From JBEHWX01 sp048498995 (GTDB lineage Bacteria > Bacteroidota > Ignavibacteria > OLB7): a DNA stretch of 5,915 nucleotides. This document shows, in pieces, positions 1 through 5,915 of the stretch. Every line of letters starts with the position of its first letter. Positions within the stretch are counted from its first letter, which is position 1. Both the position numbers and the translations under genes were made by a program. The notes beneath the pieces are model-generated. The model was not told the origin of the DNA. It worked only from the letters and a program-made list of their open reading frames with translations, and made no database searches. The stretch lies in assembly GCA_048498995.1 (NCBI GenBank), contig JBEHWX010000175.1, forward strand, positions 1 to 5,915, given 5' to 3'.

Positions 1-498
1 TCCCTGGTCGACGCCATCGTCGATATCCGTCCAGGGCCGATCTACACAGGATACGCCGTGCTGGGAGATATCGACGGATCCGGACACACCGCCATGGCCG
101 TCGGCAACGCTCGCGAGGTGATCTACCTCCGGCAGGGGGAGGATGTGCCGCACGATGCCGATCAGGCTCGCTACCCTCCTCCCGGAACCGAGACGCCCTG
201 CGCCTCCACGAGCGGTATCGTAGAACCTCACGCAACACGGCGACGCCCCCTCTCGCTCCTGGTGGCCCCGAATCCGGCCGGCGACGAGCTTCGCCTCTCC
301 TGGAGCCCGACCGATGATCCGCGCGCGCCGGAGATCTCGATCGCCGATGAGAGCGGAAGGGTGCTGCTGCGGACGGTGCTTCGCCCCGGCGAGGGGGGAT
401 ACGTGATTCCGGCAACGGACCTTCCCCCCGGTGCCTGCTTCGTCACGCTTCGCATCGGAAACGAAACCACGACGGTGCCCGCTCGGCGCCGAAACTGA
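1..498 (+). CDS. C-terminal part of a T9SS-exported protein with an FG-GAP/VCBS-like repeat (5' end missing)
   Basis: The reading frame is open from the first base and ends at TGA (496-498), giving 165 visible residues; the true start lies upstream of the window. Residues 17-36 (GYAVLGDIDGSGHTAMAVGN) resemble an FG-GAP/VCBS beta-propeller repeat with a calcium loop of the form DxDGxGxxD. D23, D25 and S27 are present, but the last acidic position is Ala31, so metal binding may be weakened. A Pro/Thr/Ser-rich linker (about 50-80) follows. Residues 86-165 look like a type A T9SS C-terminal sorting domain: VAPNP at 88-92, then ISIADESGRVLL and DLPPGACFVTL. The usual aromatic residue of the final P-x-G-x-Y turn is Cys here, and the tail ends in a basic RRRN. 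In known systems this domain directs periplasmic cargo through the outer membrane and is then removed. The upstream function is unknown; such repeats are common in surface adhesins and enzymes. The next gene starts 30 bp downstream on the same strand, so an operon is likely. Confidence 0.88.
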   Translation, partial: SLVDAIVDIRPGPIYTGYAVLGDIDGSGHTAMAVGNAREVIYLRQGEDVPHDADQARYPPPGTETPCASTSGIVEPHATRRRPLSLLVAPNPAGDELRLSWSPTDDPRAPEISIADESGRVLLRTVLRPGEGGYVIPATDLPPGACFVTLRIGNETTTVPARRRN

Positions 499-517
499 CG
501 CCCAATCAACCTTCAGC

Positions 518-523
518 GGAGGT
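518..523 (+). promoter_or_regulatory. Shine-Dalgarno site of the large secreted protein gene
   Basis: GGAGGT lies 5 nt before the ATG at 529 and matches the anti-Shine-Dalgarno end of 16S rRNA over six bases. It fixes the start codon, as does the signal peptide that begins right there. The 30-bp gap between the genes has no room for a separate promoter and shows no terminator hairpin, which favours read-through from the upstream gene. A strong SD is notable because most classical Bacteroidota rarely use one. Confidence 0.8.
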
Positions 524-528
524 CGAAC

Positions 529-3500
529 ATGCATCATCCGCTTCCGCGATTCGCCGGCATCCTGCTGGCGATCTGCTGGGCCATCGCGCTCACCCCGGAC
601 TCCCGCGCTCAAAGCCCCGCACCGTATCACGGGTTCCAGCGCTTCGATCCCGGTTCCGACAACGAGTTCCCCATCGGCGTACACGGCGGGCGCTCGCGGG
701 TCAAGTTTCTCAAGGACACGCTCCACATCGATTTCACTCAACTCTACGGCCAGGAATGCAACCTTTCCCATCTGGACAGCGCCACCTGGCACGGGCTGGC
801 TTTCCCGGATAGCGTTACCCATGCTCAGGACCGGGACTTCTATCGCGCCGCGTATCAGGAGACGCTCAAGGTCGTGACATCCCCCTGCTCGATCGCGGAG
901 CTGTTCGATGACTGCGTCGCGATCGAGAACTATTATGGATGGAATGTCGACACGGTCGACGCCGTCGGCTTCACGGATCCGGGGTATATCTTCCCGGGCG
1001 GCGTCTGGCGCTATAGCAAAGAATTCAGGGACAGCGTCGTAAAGTACGACACCATCCAAAACAATCGATTCTTCGGCGCATTATTTCGAACGAGCAATTA
1101 TCACGGTGACACATTGATGGCTGGTGGGAACAAGCAATCGTCCACGGGCCTACATGCTGCCCAAAATTGGTTTGGGCGCATGGGCAAACCCGACTCTTCC
1201 ACATATTTCGATGTGGCAATGATGTTGAAGGCAGACCTCGACAGTTTGAACAGACCAACCCCGACGATCCCCGATACGGCTATTATCGCGTACGCGCTCC
1301 TCTATCGGCGCGACACCTCGGGACAGTGGCGGAACGACACCATCAGCGACTGCGGATGCAATTTCTACTACCCCATGCGGAAATATGCCATCACGAAGGG
1401 CCTCTATACCGACCCTTTGAATGTGGGCGACACCGTCTCGGGCTACAAGGAGTTCACGTACACATTCCGGTTCCTCGATACGGTGCGCGGGTTCGGAACT
1501 CCGCTGGTCGTTCAGCACTGGAGCTCATCGGCCATGGACACCATCTACGGAGCCGGCGCCGGCACGGGCAGATACAACCCCGTTGGAAAAACGCCGCTCC
1601 CGAATGGATCCGGGAGTGATACGCTCACGAAATGCGGCATCTATTGCCAGCGCCTGCTGGCCGCCCTCAAGGCCCAGCTGATTCTTCCCTCCGACGCGAT
1701 CAACCGTGACGCCGCGGTCGAGGGATCGGATTTCTATGTCGATATCCATACCACCAGGGTCGTCCCGGTCACGTTCCTGAAGGCCACCGTCGGCAACCAT
1801 GTCGTCTCAGCCGTCAGGAACGGCGTGCTCGACGGGGTCGTTCAGGCGGCGGTCGATTCGGTCTTCAACGACAACACCGTCAGCGGAAGCCGGCAGATGG
1901 CGCTCAACCCGATCCTGTGGCGCTTCGGCATCCGCGACGAGCCGAACCTCGAGCGGTTTCTGAGCTACCGTCTGCTCGCCTCGAAAGTCCAGCGCGCCAT
2001 TCTCGCGCGGGACACCAGCGACAGGCGCGGCATCTGGTGCAATCCGATCGGGCATACTTCCTCCCTCCGCGCCTATTCCGGCGACCTCGATTCGACCGAC
2101 ATCAAGATGGTGCACATGGTCGCCAGCCAGGAATACAACATCGGCGGAGCAATTCCCATCTTGTACGCCAATCTCGACTCGATGTCCCCCTCGGTCAGCA
2201 GCTCGTTCTATCTGGCGAGCCGGCGGGATACCGTCATCGGCGCGGACACGCTGCGAGCCCGGTACACGATGGGGAACAGTGGTCCTGATTACAATTTCTA
2301 CACGAAGAAGACCCAGGCTTCCCTGACCACGAAACTGACGCAGACCCTGGAGGCGATCGACGTCGCGCGCGTCCGGTTCAGCCGGCTCGGCGCCGCTCCA
2401 TATCCCGTGTATTATGTCGCGCAGGTACAGGGTAAGTTTGCCGATTCGACCCATTTCGATGTCGACTGGCGTCCGACGACACCAGAGGAGATCTCCGTCC
2501 AGCCGTGGCTGGCCCTCTCCTGCGGCGTGGATGGTCTCGTCTTTTCGGATTTTCAATATTCCTTTCCGGAATTCGGAGTCATGCATGGTGGGTTCGATTC
2601 AGCGACCCTGAGCCGCTATCACGATAAGGAATACGACTCACTCCTTTCCGGAGACCCCCGCGATGCCGGACTCCCCGGGCTTCCGAGGATGTGGCTCGGC
2701 TTCAGGTCGCGGCTGGCCGCGGTCCGCGGCATCACCGACGCGTTCCACGACCGGATACTCCCCGTCTACAAACTTCTCAAACGAACCCCGAGCCGGGTCA
2801 GCCTGGCCGATACCACCCGCTCGCTGACGGCAATTCCACTCATCGATTCGGTGCTGGCGCGGCAGGCACAACGATATACGTGGCCGTTCGCGGATTCCAC
2901 GGCATATGATGCGCGCGCCCAGACGCACATCGATATCGCGGTCTTCGAGCCCGGGGACCACTTACCGGCGGATACGGCGGCCGGAGCACGCTATCTTCTG
3001 GTCGTGAACCGTCGGTGCTGGCCCGTGGACAGCATGACCTACAGCTCATCGAGCGCGTCGCAGCTCGATCAGGTCTCCAGATGGGATACCCTGGCCGGTA
3101 TTCACCATGGCACCCATGGCTTCGGCAACATCGACGTGCGGCGTCCGGTAATCGTTCTGAAGCAGAACACGGGGACTCTCGTCGACAGCTTCCGCGTGAC
3201 CAAAGTGGGAGACACGAGCTGGAGCATGACGGTCGTTCCGGGAGCCAGGCTACAGCTCGACTGGCTTGGCCCCGGTAGTGGCGAAATGTACAAGATCACG
3301 CCGATCCGCTCCGGCCTTTCCCCGCTCGGTACCGCCTACAACAATGCCGTCCGTTCGGTAAGCCTGTCCGACGCCGCGCGAAAGCAGCAGGTCGTGGTAT
3401 ACGAGCGCGACTCGATCATTTACGCGATGACGATGGATTCCTCGGGAAGGTGGTCGAAGGAGCTCAGGATCTCCGACACGAGCGACGCGACCGACTCCAC

Positions 3501-5601
3501 GCGCGCGGCCTGGAACATGTTCCCATCCGTCTCGCCGGTACGCAATGGCACGGCGTGGCTTTTCGTCTGGGAACGGCAGAATCCCGCAACCGGCAAGACA
3601 TCCGTGGAGGGACGCTATTGGCCGCGCCTTCCACATCCGGACTCGCTCACGATCTCGCGACGGCTGATCGCCATCGCGGCGCCCAGAACGATCTCGGGAG
3701 GCTACCGGATGACCCCTTCCGTCACCGGCATCGACTCCGGATTCGTTATTGCCTGGGCCACGCCGGCACAGGGGATCGAGGCAGTGGCGGTGCCCGATAT
3801 TCCGTTGGTCGGCACTTCTGATATCTCGACACCCATACAGCTCAAGGCGACGCAGGACTTCAATCGCCATCTTCTCGACTCGCTCTGCCAGTATCCGACG
3901 CTCGCCTATGTCAGGAACTATGATGGTATAGGACATGTGACGCACTGTGCCTGGCAACAGCAATTCAGTGTTGGCGAGGATATCTTCTATCAACGTATTC
4001 GGGCTCGATTCCCGGCCGGCTCGGCCGCGGTGATAACGACTCTTGGCATGCAGGAGGAAGTCAGCAGAAGCCTTCCCGGTTGCCATTTCCGCCACCCGTC
4101 GATCGCGTCCGACTCGGTCCGAACCGGCGTGGCATTCGAGGCACTCCTTCCGTATTACCGCGGCAAGAGCACGCGCGCTCTTGCCGGCGGCATCTCCGTC
4201 ATTTATCTGAGATTCCGCGACACCACCACGGCCAAGGCCGCCTGGAACACGCCAAGCTACTCCTGGGGAGACGACAGCTCGCTGTATGAACGACCAAGCC
4301 TGATCGAGTTCCCCATGGCACCGAGGGCCTCACTTATCGGAACCGGAGGGAAGCCCGAGGGAGGTCTTGCATGGTTCCGCTCCAAGGGGAGCGCGTCCGT
4401 GGCATCCTCCGATCAGGTGTATCTCTACCGTTTCGGAGGCGCGGCCACCAGTCGTGCCGCTCAAGGACGCCATCCATCGATGACACTTGTGCCGTTCCGC
4501 GCCACGGCTCCTTATATGGACCGATCGAGCCTCTTCTATCGGGATGCGGAAGCTCGATCATTCATCCATACTCCCGCATACACGAGCGGGAATGGATCGT
4601 ATATGGACGGACTTCTATTGAACCATCCATCGCGTCCGGACACGAACTTCACGGCAATTGCCGGCAACTCGCTTCGTGTCTTCATGTCGAAGTCACTCAG
4701 GCTCACTCTAATCGCCCGCTTTCCCGCCATAGGCGCGTGCGGACTGCCGACCTTCAGTGGAGCTCTCATACCTATCGCTTCCCTCAATCCCGACAGGATC
4801 TACCCGGATACCGGTATCACCCTCGATCCAACACTTCCCCCGACGTTCTTCGCGCCTCCGGACAGCGGCCGAACGTTGATGGAGACGCTGGACGACGGGA
4901 GCGACATCTCCCGGACAAGTATTTTTTCAACATCCGGAGCTCCGGTACTGATCCGTCGACTGGTGATCGGATCAGAGTTTCTGGTCGACTGGCTCGATGG
5001 CCAACCCTATGATTCGGCCGGCGGCTCCCCCGCGAATCTGCGAAGCTATCTGGAACTGGTGCGTAACAGTGACGGTGTCGTGCTCTGGAGAGGCGATACG
5101 ATCACTGCCCGTTCAGTCGCCGATTCTTCGTTCGATGACAAGGTCGAGATCCCGTCTCACATGGTGGCTCCACCGGGAACCGCCGTGTACATCCGACTAC
5201 GAGTACAACCGACAACGGGCATTATCGACACCACGTACGATATCTCGGCCGGCTTCTACAACGAGCTCGATTCGACTGACCCGGGCTTTCTGAAGTTGAT
5301 ACGGTCCCGGCGCGCGCCCGCATCGACTGAGTCCGGCGCGCGCGTTGAAATCTCGGTTGCCCCAAACCCAACAGTGGGCCCCATGGAAGTCAAACTGAAT
5401 ATCCCATCTTCCGGCTTCGTGAGGATCAACATCTACGACATGCTCGGCACGAAGATCAAAGAACTCCCCCGTCGGTCGATTCCAACAGCCGGCGAATATG
5501 TCGTTCCACTCGATGTGTCAGGGATCCCGAACGGAATCTATACTCTCCAGGTCGAGATCGGGGGGCTTCGCAACAGCGCGAGGATCTCCGTATCACGGTA
5601 A
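529..5601 (+). CDS. Large secreted multidomain protein: glycoside-hydrolase-like TIM barrel, seven-bladed beta-propeller, T9SS sorting domain
   Basis: This is a complete 1690-residue frame, ATG at 529 with a good SD and TAA at 5599-5601. Residues 1-27 form a Sec signal peptide: a short basic start, a hydrophobic core (about 9-22), and likely cleavage after SRA-27. FPIGVHGG (47-54) resembles the first strand of a TIM barrel. A beta-rich stretch (about 150-410) looks like an inserted sandwich domain. WRFGIRDEPN (464-473) resembles the strand-4 acid/base motif of clan-A-like glycosidases, with E471 as candidate proton donor. VYYVAQVQGK (627-636) and LALSCGVDGLVFSDFQY (661-677) fit strands 7 and 8. 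No Glu ends strand 7, so catalysis is uncertain. Residues 800-925 (ARYLLVVN; PGARLQLDW) fit the beta-sandwich that often follows such barrels. Residues about 938-1350 carry seven blade-like repeats. About 1440-1590 is another beta-rich domain. Residues 1606-1690 are a type A T9SS sorting domain (VAPNP, INIYDMLGTKI, IPNGIYTLQVEI). Several Cys residues (120/129, 275/277, 369/373) could form disulfides. The export route is well supported; the enzyme class is an inference and the substrate is unknown. Confidence 0.93.
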   Translation: MHHPLPRFAGILLAICWAIALTPDSRAQSPAPYHGFQRFDPGSDNEFPIGVHGGRSRVKFLKDTLHIDFTQLYGQECNLSHLDSATWHGLAFPDSVTHAQDRDFYRAAYQETLKVVTSPCSIAELFDDCVAIENYYGWNVDTVDAVGFTDPGYIFPGGVWRYSKEFRDSVVKYDTIQNNRFFGALFRTSNYHGDTLMAGGNKQSSTGLHAAQNWFGRMGKPDSSTYFDVAMMLKADLDSLNRPTPTIPDTAIIAYALLYRRDTSGQWRNDTISDCGCNFYYPMRKYAITKGLYTDPLNVGDTVSGYKEFTYTFRFLDTVRGFGTPLVVQHWSSSAMDTIYGAGAGTGRYNPVGKTPLPNGSGSDTLTKCGIYCQRLLAALKAQLILPSDAINRDAAVEGSDFYVDIHTTRVVPVTFLKATVGNHVVSAVRNGVLDGVVQAAVDSVFNDNTVSGSRQMALNPILWRFGIRDEPNLERFLSYRLLASKVQRAILARDTSDRRGIWCNPIGHTSSLRAYSGDLDSTDIKMVHMVASQEYNIGGAIPILYANLDSMSPSVSSSFYLASRRDTVIGADTLRARYTMGNSGPDYNFYTKKTQASLTTKLTQTLEAIDVARVRFSRLGAAPYPVYYVAQVQGKFADSTHFDVDWRPTTPEEISVQPWLALSCGVDGLVFSDFQYSFPEFGVMHGGFDSATLSRYHDKEYDSLLSGDPRDAGLPGLPRMWLGFRSRLAAVRGITDAFHDRILPVYKLLKRTPSRVSLADTTRSLTAIPLIDSVLARQAQRYTWPFADSTAYDARAQTHIDIAVFEPGDHLPADTAAGARYLLVVNRRCWPVDSMTYSSSSASQLDQVSRWDTLAGIHHGTHGFGNIDVRRPVIVLKQNTGTLVDSFRVTKVGDTSWSMTVVPGARLQLDWLGPGSGEMYKITPIRSGLSPLGTAYNNAVRSVSLSDAARKQQVVVYERDSIIYAMTMDSSGRWSKELRISDTSDATDSTRAAWNMFPSVSPVRNGTAWLFVWERQNPATGKTSVEGRYWPRLPHPDSLTISRRLIAIAAPRTISGGYRMTPSVTGIDSGFVIAWATPAQGIEAVAVPDIPLVGTSDISTPIQLKATQDFNRHLLDSLCQYPTLAYVRNYDGIGHVTHCAWQQQFSVGEDIFYQRIRARFPAGSAAVITTLGMQEEVSRSLPGCHFRHPSIASDSVRTGVAFEALLPYYRGKSTRALAGGISVIYLRFRDTTTAKAAWNTPSYSWGDDSSLYERPSLIEFPMAPRASLIGTGGKPEGGLAWFRSKGSASVASSDQVYLYRFGGAATSRAAQGRHPSMTLVPFRATAPYMDRSSLFYRDAEARSFIHTPAYTSGNGSYMDGLLLNHPSRPDTNFTAIAGNSLRVFMSKSLRLTLIARFPAIGACGLPTFSGALIPIASLNPDRIYPDTGITLDPTLPPTFFAPPDSGRTLMETLDDGSDISRTSIFSTSGAPVLIRRLVIGSEFLVDWLDGQPYDSAGGSPANLRSYLELVRNSDGVVLWRGDTITARSVADSSFDDKVEIPSHMVAPPGTAVYIRLRVQPTTGIIDTTYDISAGFYNELDSTDPGFLKLIRSRRAPASTESGARVEISVAPNPTVGPMEVKLNIPSSGFVRINIYDMLGTKIKELPRRSIPTAGEYVVPLDVSGIPNGIYTLQVEIGGLRNSARISVSR
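3340..4580 (+). repeat. Seven protein-level repeats of about 57-67 residues, read as beta-propeller blades
   Basis: Inside the large gene a short motif, [F/T/Y/H/R]-P-[S/T]-[V/L/I/M], recurs with its Pro at residues 999, 1063, 1123, 1190, 1256 and 1316. An earlier copy has Arg at 942 (RSVSL). Spacings are 57, 64, 60, 67, 66 and 60 residues. Each is followed, 13-26 residues later, by a hydrophobic strand ending in an aromatic: VVVYER, LFVWER, FVIAW, THCAW, GVAF, GLAW, SLFY. Most copies then show an I/V-x-Y/A strand, for example IYAMTM, IFYQRI, VIYLRF and VYLYRF. This is the pattern expected for four-stranded blades, and seven copies would close a standard propeller. The repeat is visible only in protein; the DNA copies have diverged beyond recognition, so the duplication is old. 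Confidence 0.65.
5344..5598 (+). other. Type A T9SS C-terminal sorting domain (domain within the large CDS)
   Basis: Residues 1606-1690 of the large protein follow the family pattern closely: VEISVAPNPTVGPMEVKLN, then VRINIYDMLGTKIKEL, a G-E-Y-x-V-P-L-D-V segment, IPNGIYTLQVEIGG, and a short basic end (SVSR). In characterised species this beta-sandwich is recognised by the T9SS translocon and cleaved at the outer membrane, leaving the cargo free or lipid-linked. It is better preserved than the copy in the preceding gene and gives the strongest functional clue for the whole protein. Confidence 0.88.
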
Positions 5602-5732
5602 TCGGCTCTCTCCCCTTAGTGGTTTTTTAGTAGTCGCTCACCTCGATGGCCGGCGCATGTTGGGCCCGCCGCGGACCATGCGTGGATGCGGTCACGGGTG
5701 CGAGATGGAGGGTCCGGACATTCGAGGGACAA

Positions 5733-5755
5733 TCCCCAGGGATGATCCCGAGGGA
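5733..5755. repeat. 23-nt imperfect dyad of alternating TCCC/GGGA blocks
   Basis: The arms 5733-5743 and 5745-5755 are reverse complements at 9 of 11 positions around a central G (5744). The core GGGAT-G-ATCCC (5739-5749) is perfect, and a further GGGA lies just to the left (5726-5729), so alternative pairings are possible. With a one-base centre it suits a dimeric protein site better than an RNA hairpin. No known operator was recognised. Confidence 0.4.
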
Positions 5756-5796
5756 CACACCGGGCTCACGCGCGCGAGGGCCGGACGCGGCATGTG

Positions 5797-5828
5797 GGGG
5801 CGCCGTCACCGGAAGGGGAAGGCGCCCC
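5797..5828. repeat. Perfect 8-bp GC inverted repeat with a 16-nt loop
   Basis: GGGGCGCC (5797-5804) pairs fully with GGCGCCCC (5821-5828). The stem would be very stable in RNA, yet no T run follows on either strand, so it is not a classical intrinsic terminator. It could be a factor-dependent termination or mRNA-end structure, or chance in GC-rich DNA. Confidence 0.45.
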
Positions 5829-5858
5829 GCTCGTTCATCTCCTCCCGGCTCACGCCCC

Positions 5859-5881
5859 GGATTGCCGGCTCGCGACAATCC
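5859..5881. repeat. Short inverted repeat, GGATTG/CAATCC, with an inner CG pair
   Basis: GGATTG (5859-5864) pairs with CAATCC (5876-5881). After one mismatch, CG (5866-5867) pairs with CG (5873-5874), leaving a five-base loop. The right arm shares GACAATCCC with positions 5729-5737, next to the first dyad of this region. No T run follows. Its role is unknown. Confidence 0.35.
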
Positions 5882-5900
5882 CGCCGGAAACGACGAGGCA

Positions 5901-5915
5901 GGGGGGGGGGGGGGG
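5901..5915. other. Terminal 15-base G homopolymer, probable sequencing or assembly artefact
   Basis: The window ends in an unbroken run of 15 G. Poly-G at the end of a contig is a known product of two-colour Illumina chemistry, where absence of signal is called G. Real G runs of this length are rare in bacteria, although phase-variable tracts exist. Bases here should not be used for annotation. Confidence 0.75.

Larger units (their letters stand above)
5602..5900. other. Stretch without a convincing gene, downstream of the large CDS
   Basis: About 300 bases of GC-rich sequence follow the TAA. Open frames exist on both strands (for example plus strand from ATG 5678 to the edge, minus strand from the edge to 5627). 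Their products are rich in Arg, Pro and Gly and resemble nothing I recognise, as expected from frames that stay open because GC is high. A six-base T run at 5623-5628 lies 21 nt after the stop codon, but no stable stem precedes it. No sigma-70-like or Bacteroidota-type promoter was found. Three inverted repeats cluster in 5733-5881 and are listed separately. Confidence 0.6.

Noticed and set aside
1159..1177. Hairpin GCCCAAA-ATTGG-TTTGGGC inside the large gene
   Set aside because: A 7-bp stem with a short loop is expected about once or twice by chance in 6 kb, and it lies within clear coding sequence with no T run after it.
3250..4095. 281-residue open frame on the minus strand, and similar long antisense frames at 1807-2586 and 1150-1518
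   Set aside because: They lie fully inside the large gene, which has a signal peptide, domain motifs and a sorting domain in its own frame. The antisense products are Arg/Gly-rich with no recognisable motif, as expected in GC-rich coding DNA.
4934..4945. Twelve-base palindrome CCGGAGCTCCGG next to a T-rich patch, and GCCGGCGCCGGC at 1553-1564
   Set aside because: Both are within coding sequence and explained by GC-rich codons (the second encodes a Gly-Ala run); there is no sign of a regulatory role.
5597..5630. Possible intrinsic terminator at the T6 run after the large gene
   Set aside because: Only a three-base pairing (CAC/GTG) can be drawn upstream of the T run; there is no GC-rich stem next to it.
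5627..5878. Minus-strand open frame running from the window edge (TTG at 5878 as internal start)
   Set aside because: The product is rich in Pro, Arg, Gly and Ala, has no recognisable motif and no SD, and upstream it runs into the G homopolymer. It overlaps an equally open plus-strand frame, so neither is favoured.
5678..5915. Plus-strand frame from ATG 5678, open to the edge
   Set aside because: It is Arg-rich without similarity to anything I know and has no SD before the ATG; it is probably open only because of high GC.

Overview
The window is a metagenome-like contig fragment of roughly 60% GC carrying two same-strand genes for secreted proteins, followed by a short non-coding tail that runs into a 15-base G homopolymer at the right edge. 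Both proteins end in what I read as a type A sorting domain of the type IX secretion system (T9SS): a V-A-P-N-P opening, then an [I/V]-x-[I/V]-x-D-x-x-G strand, and a final [L/I]-P-x-G-x-[Y/C] turn before the last strands. T9SS cargo of this type points to the Fibrobacteres-Chlorobi-Bacteroidetes supergroup. The high GC and a clean Shine-Dalgarno sequence (most classical Bacteroidota lack one) favour a deep lineage such as Kapabacteria/Ignavibacteria-like bacteria. This placement is an inference.

Layout. Positions 1-498 hold the C-terminal end of a gene whose start lies outside the window: one FG-GAP/VCBS-like calcium-loop remnant, a linker and the sorting domain. A 30-bp gap (499-528) contains a GGAGGT ribosome binding site. 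Positions 529-5601 hold a 1690-residue secreted multidomain protein. It has a signal peptide, a region that reads like a split TIM-barrel glycoside-hydrolase-like module with a large beta-rich insertion, and a beta-sandwich of the kind that follows such barrels. After these come a seven-fold repeat that I interpret as a seven-bladed beta-propeller, another beta-rich domain, and the T9SS sorting domain. Positions 5602-5900 show no convincing gene but a cluster of GC-rich inverted repeats. Positions 5901-5915 are all G.

How it fits together. The two genes are close enough to be co-transcribed, and both products should pass the inner membrane (by Sec in the case of the second) and then be exported or anchored at the cell surface by the T9SS. 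The substrate of the large protein cannot be named from the sequence. No mobile element, CRISPR array, tRNA or rRNA was seen. The most notable content is the architecture of the large protein, with its internal propeller repeat and possibly incomplete glycosidase active site.
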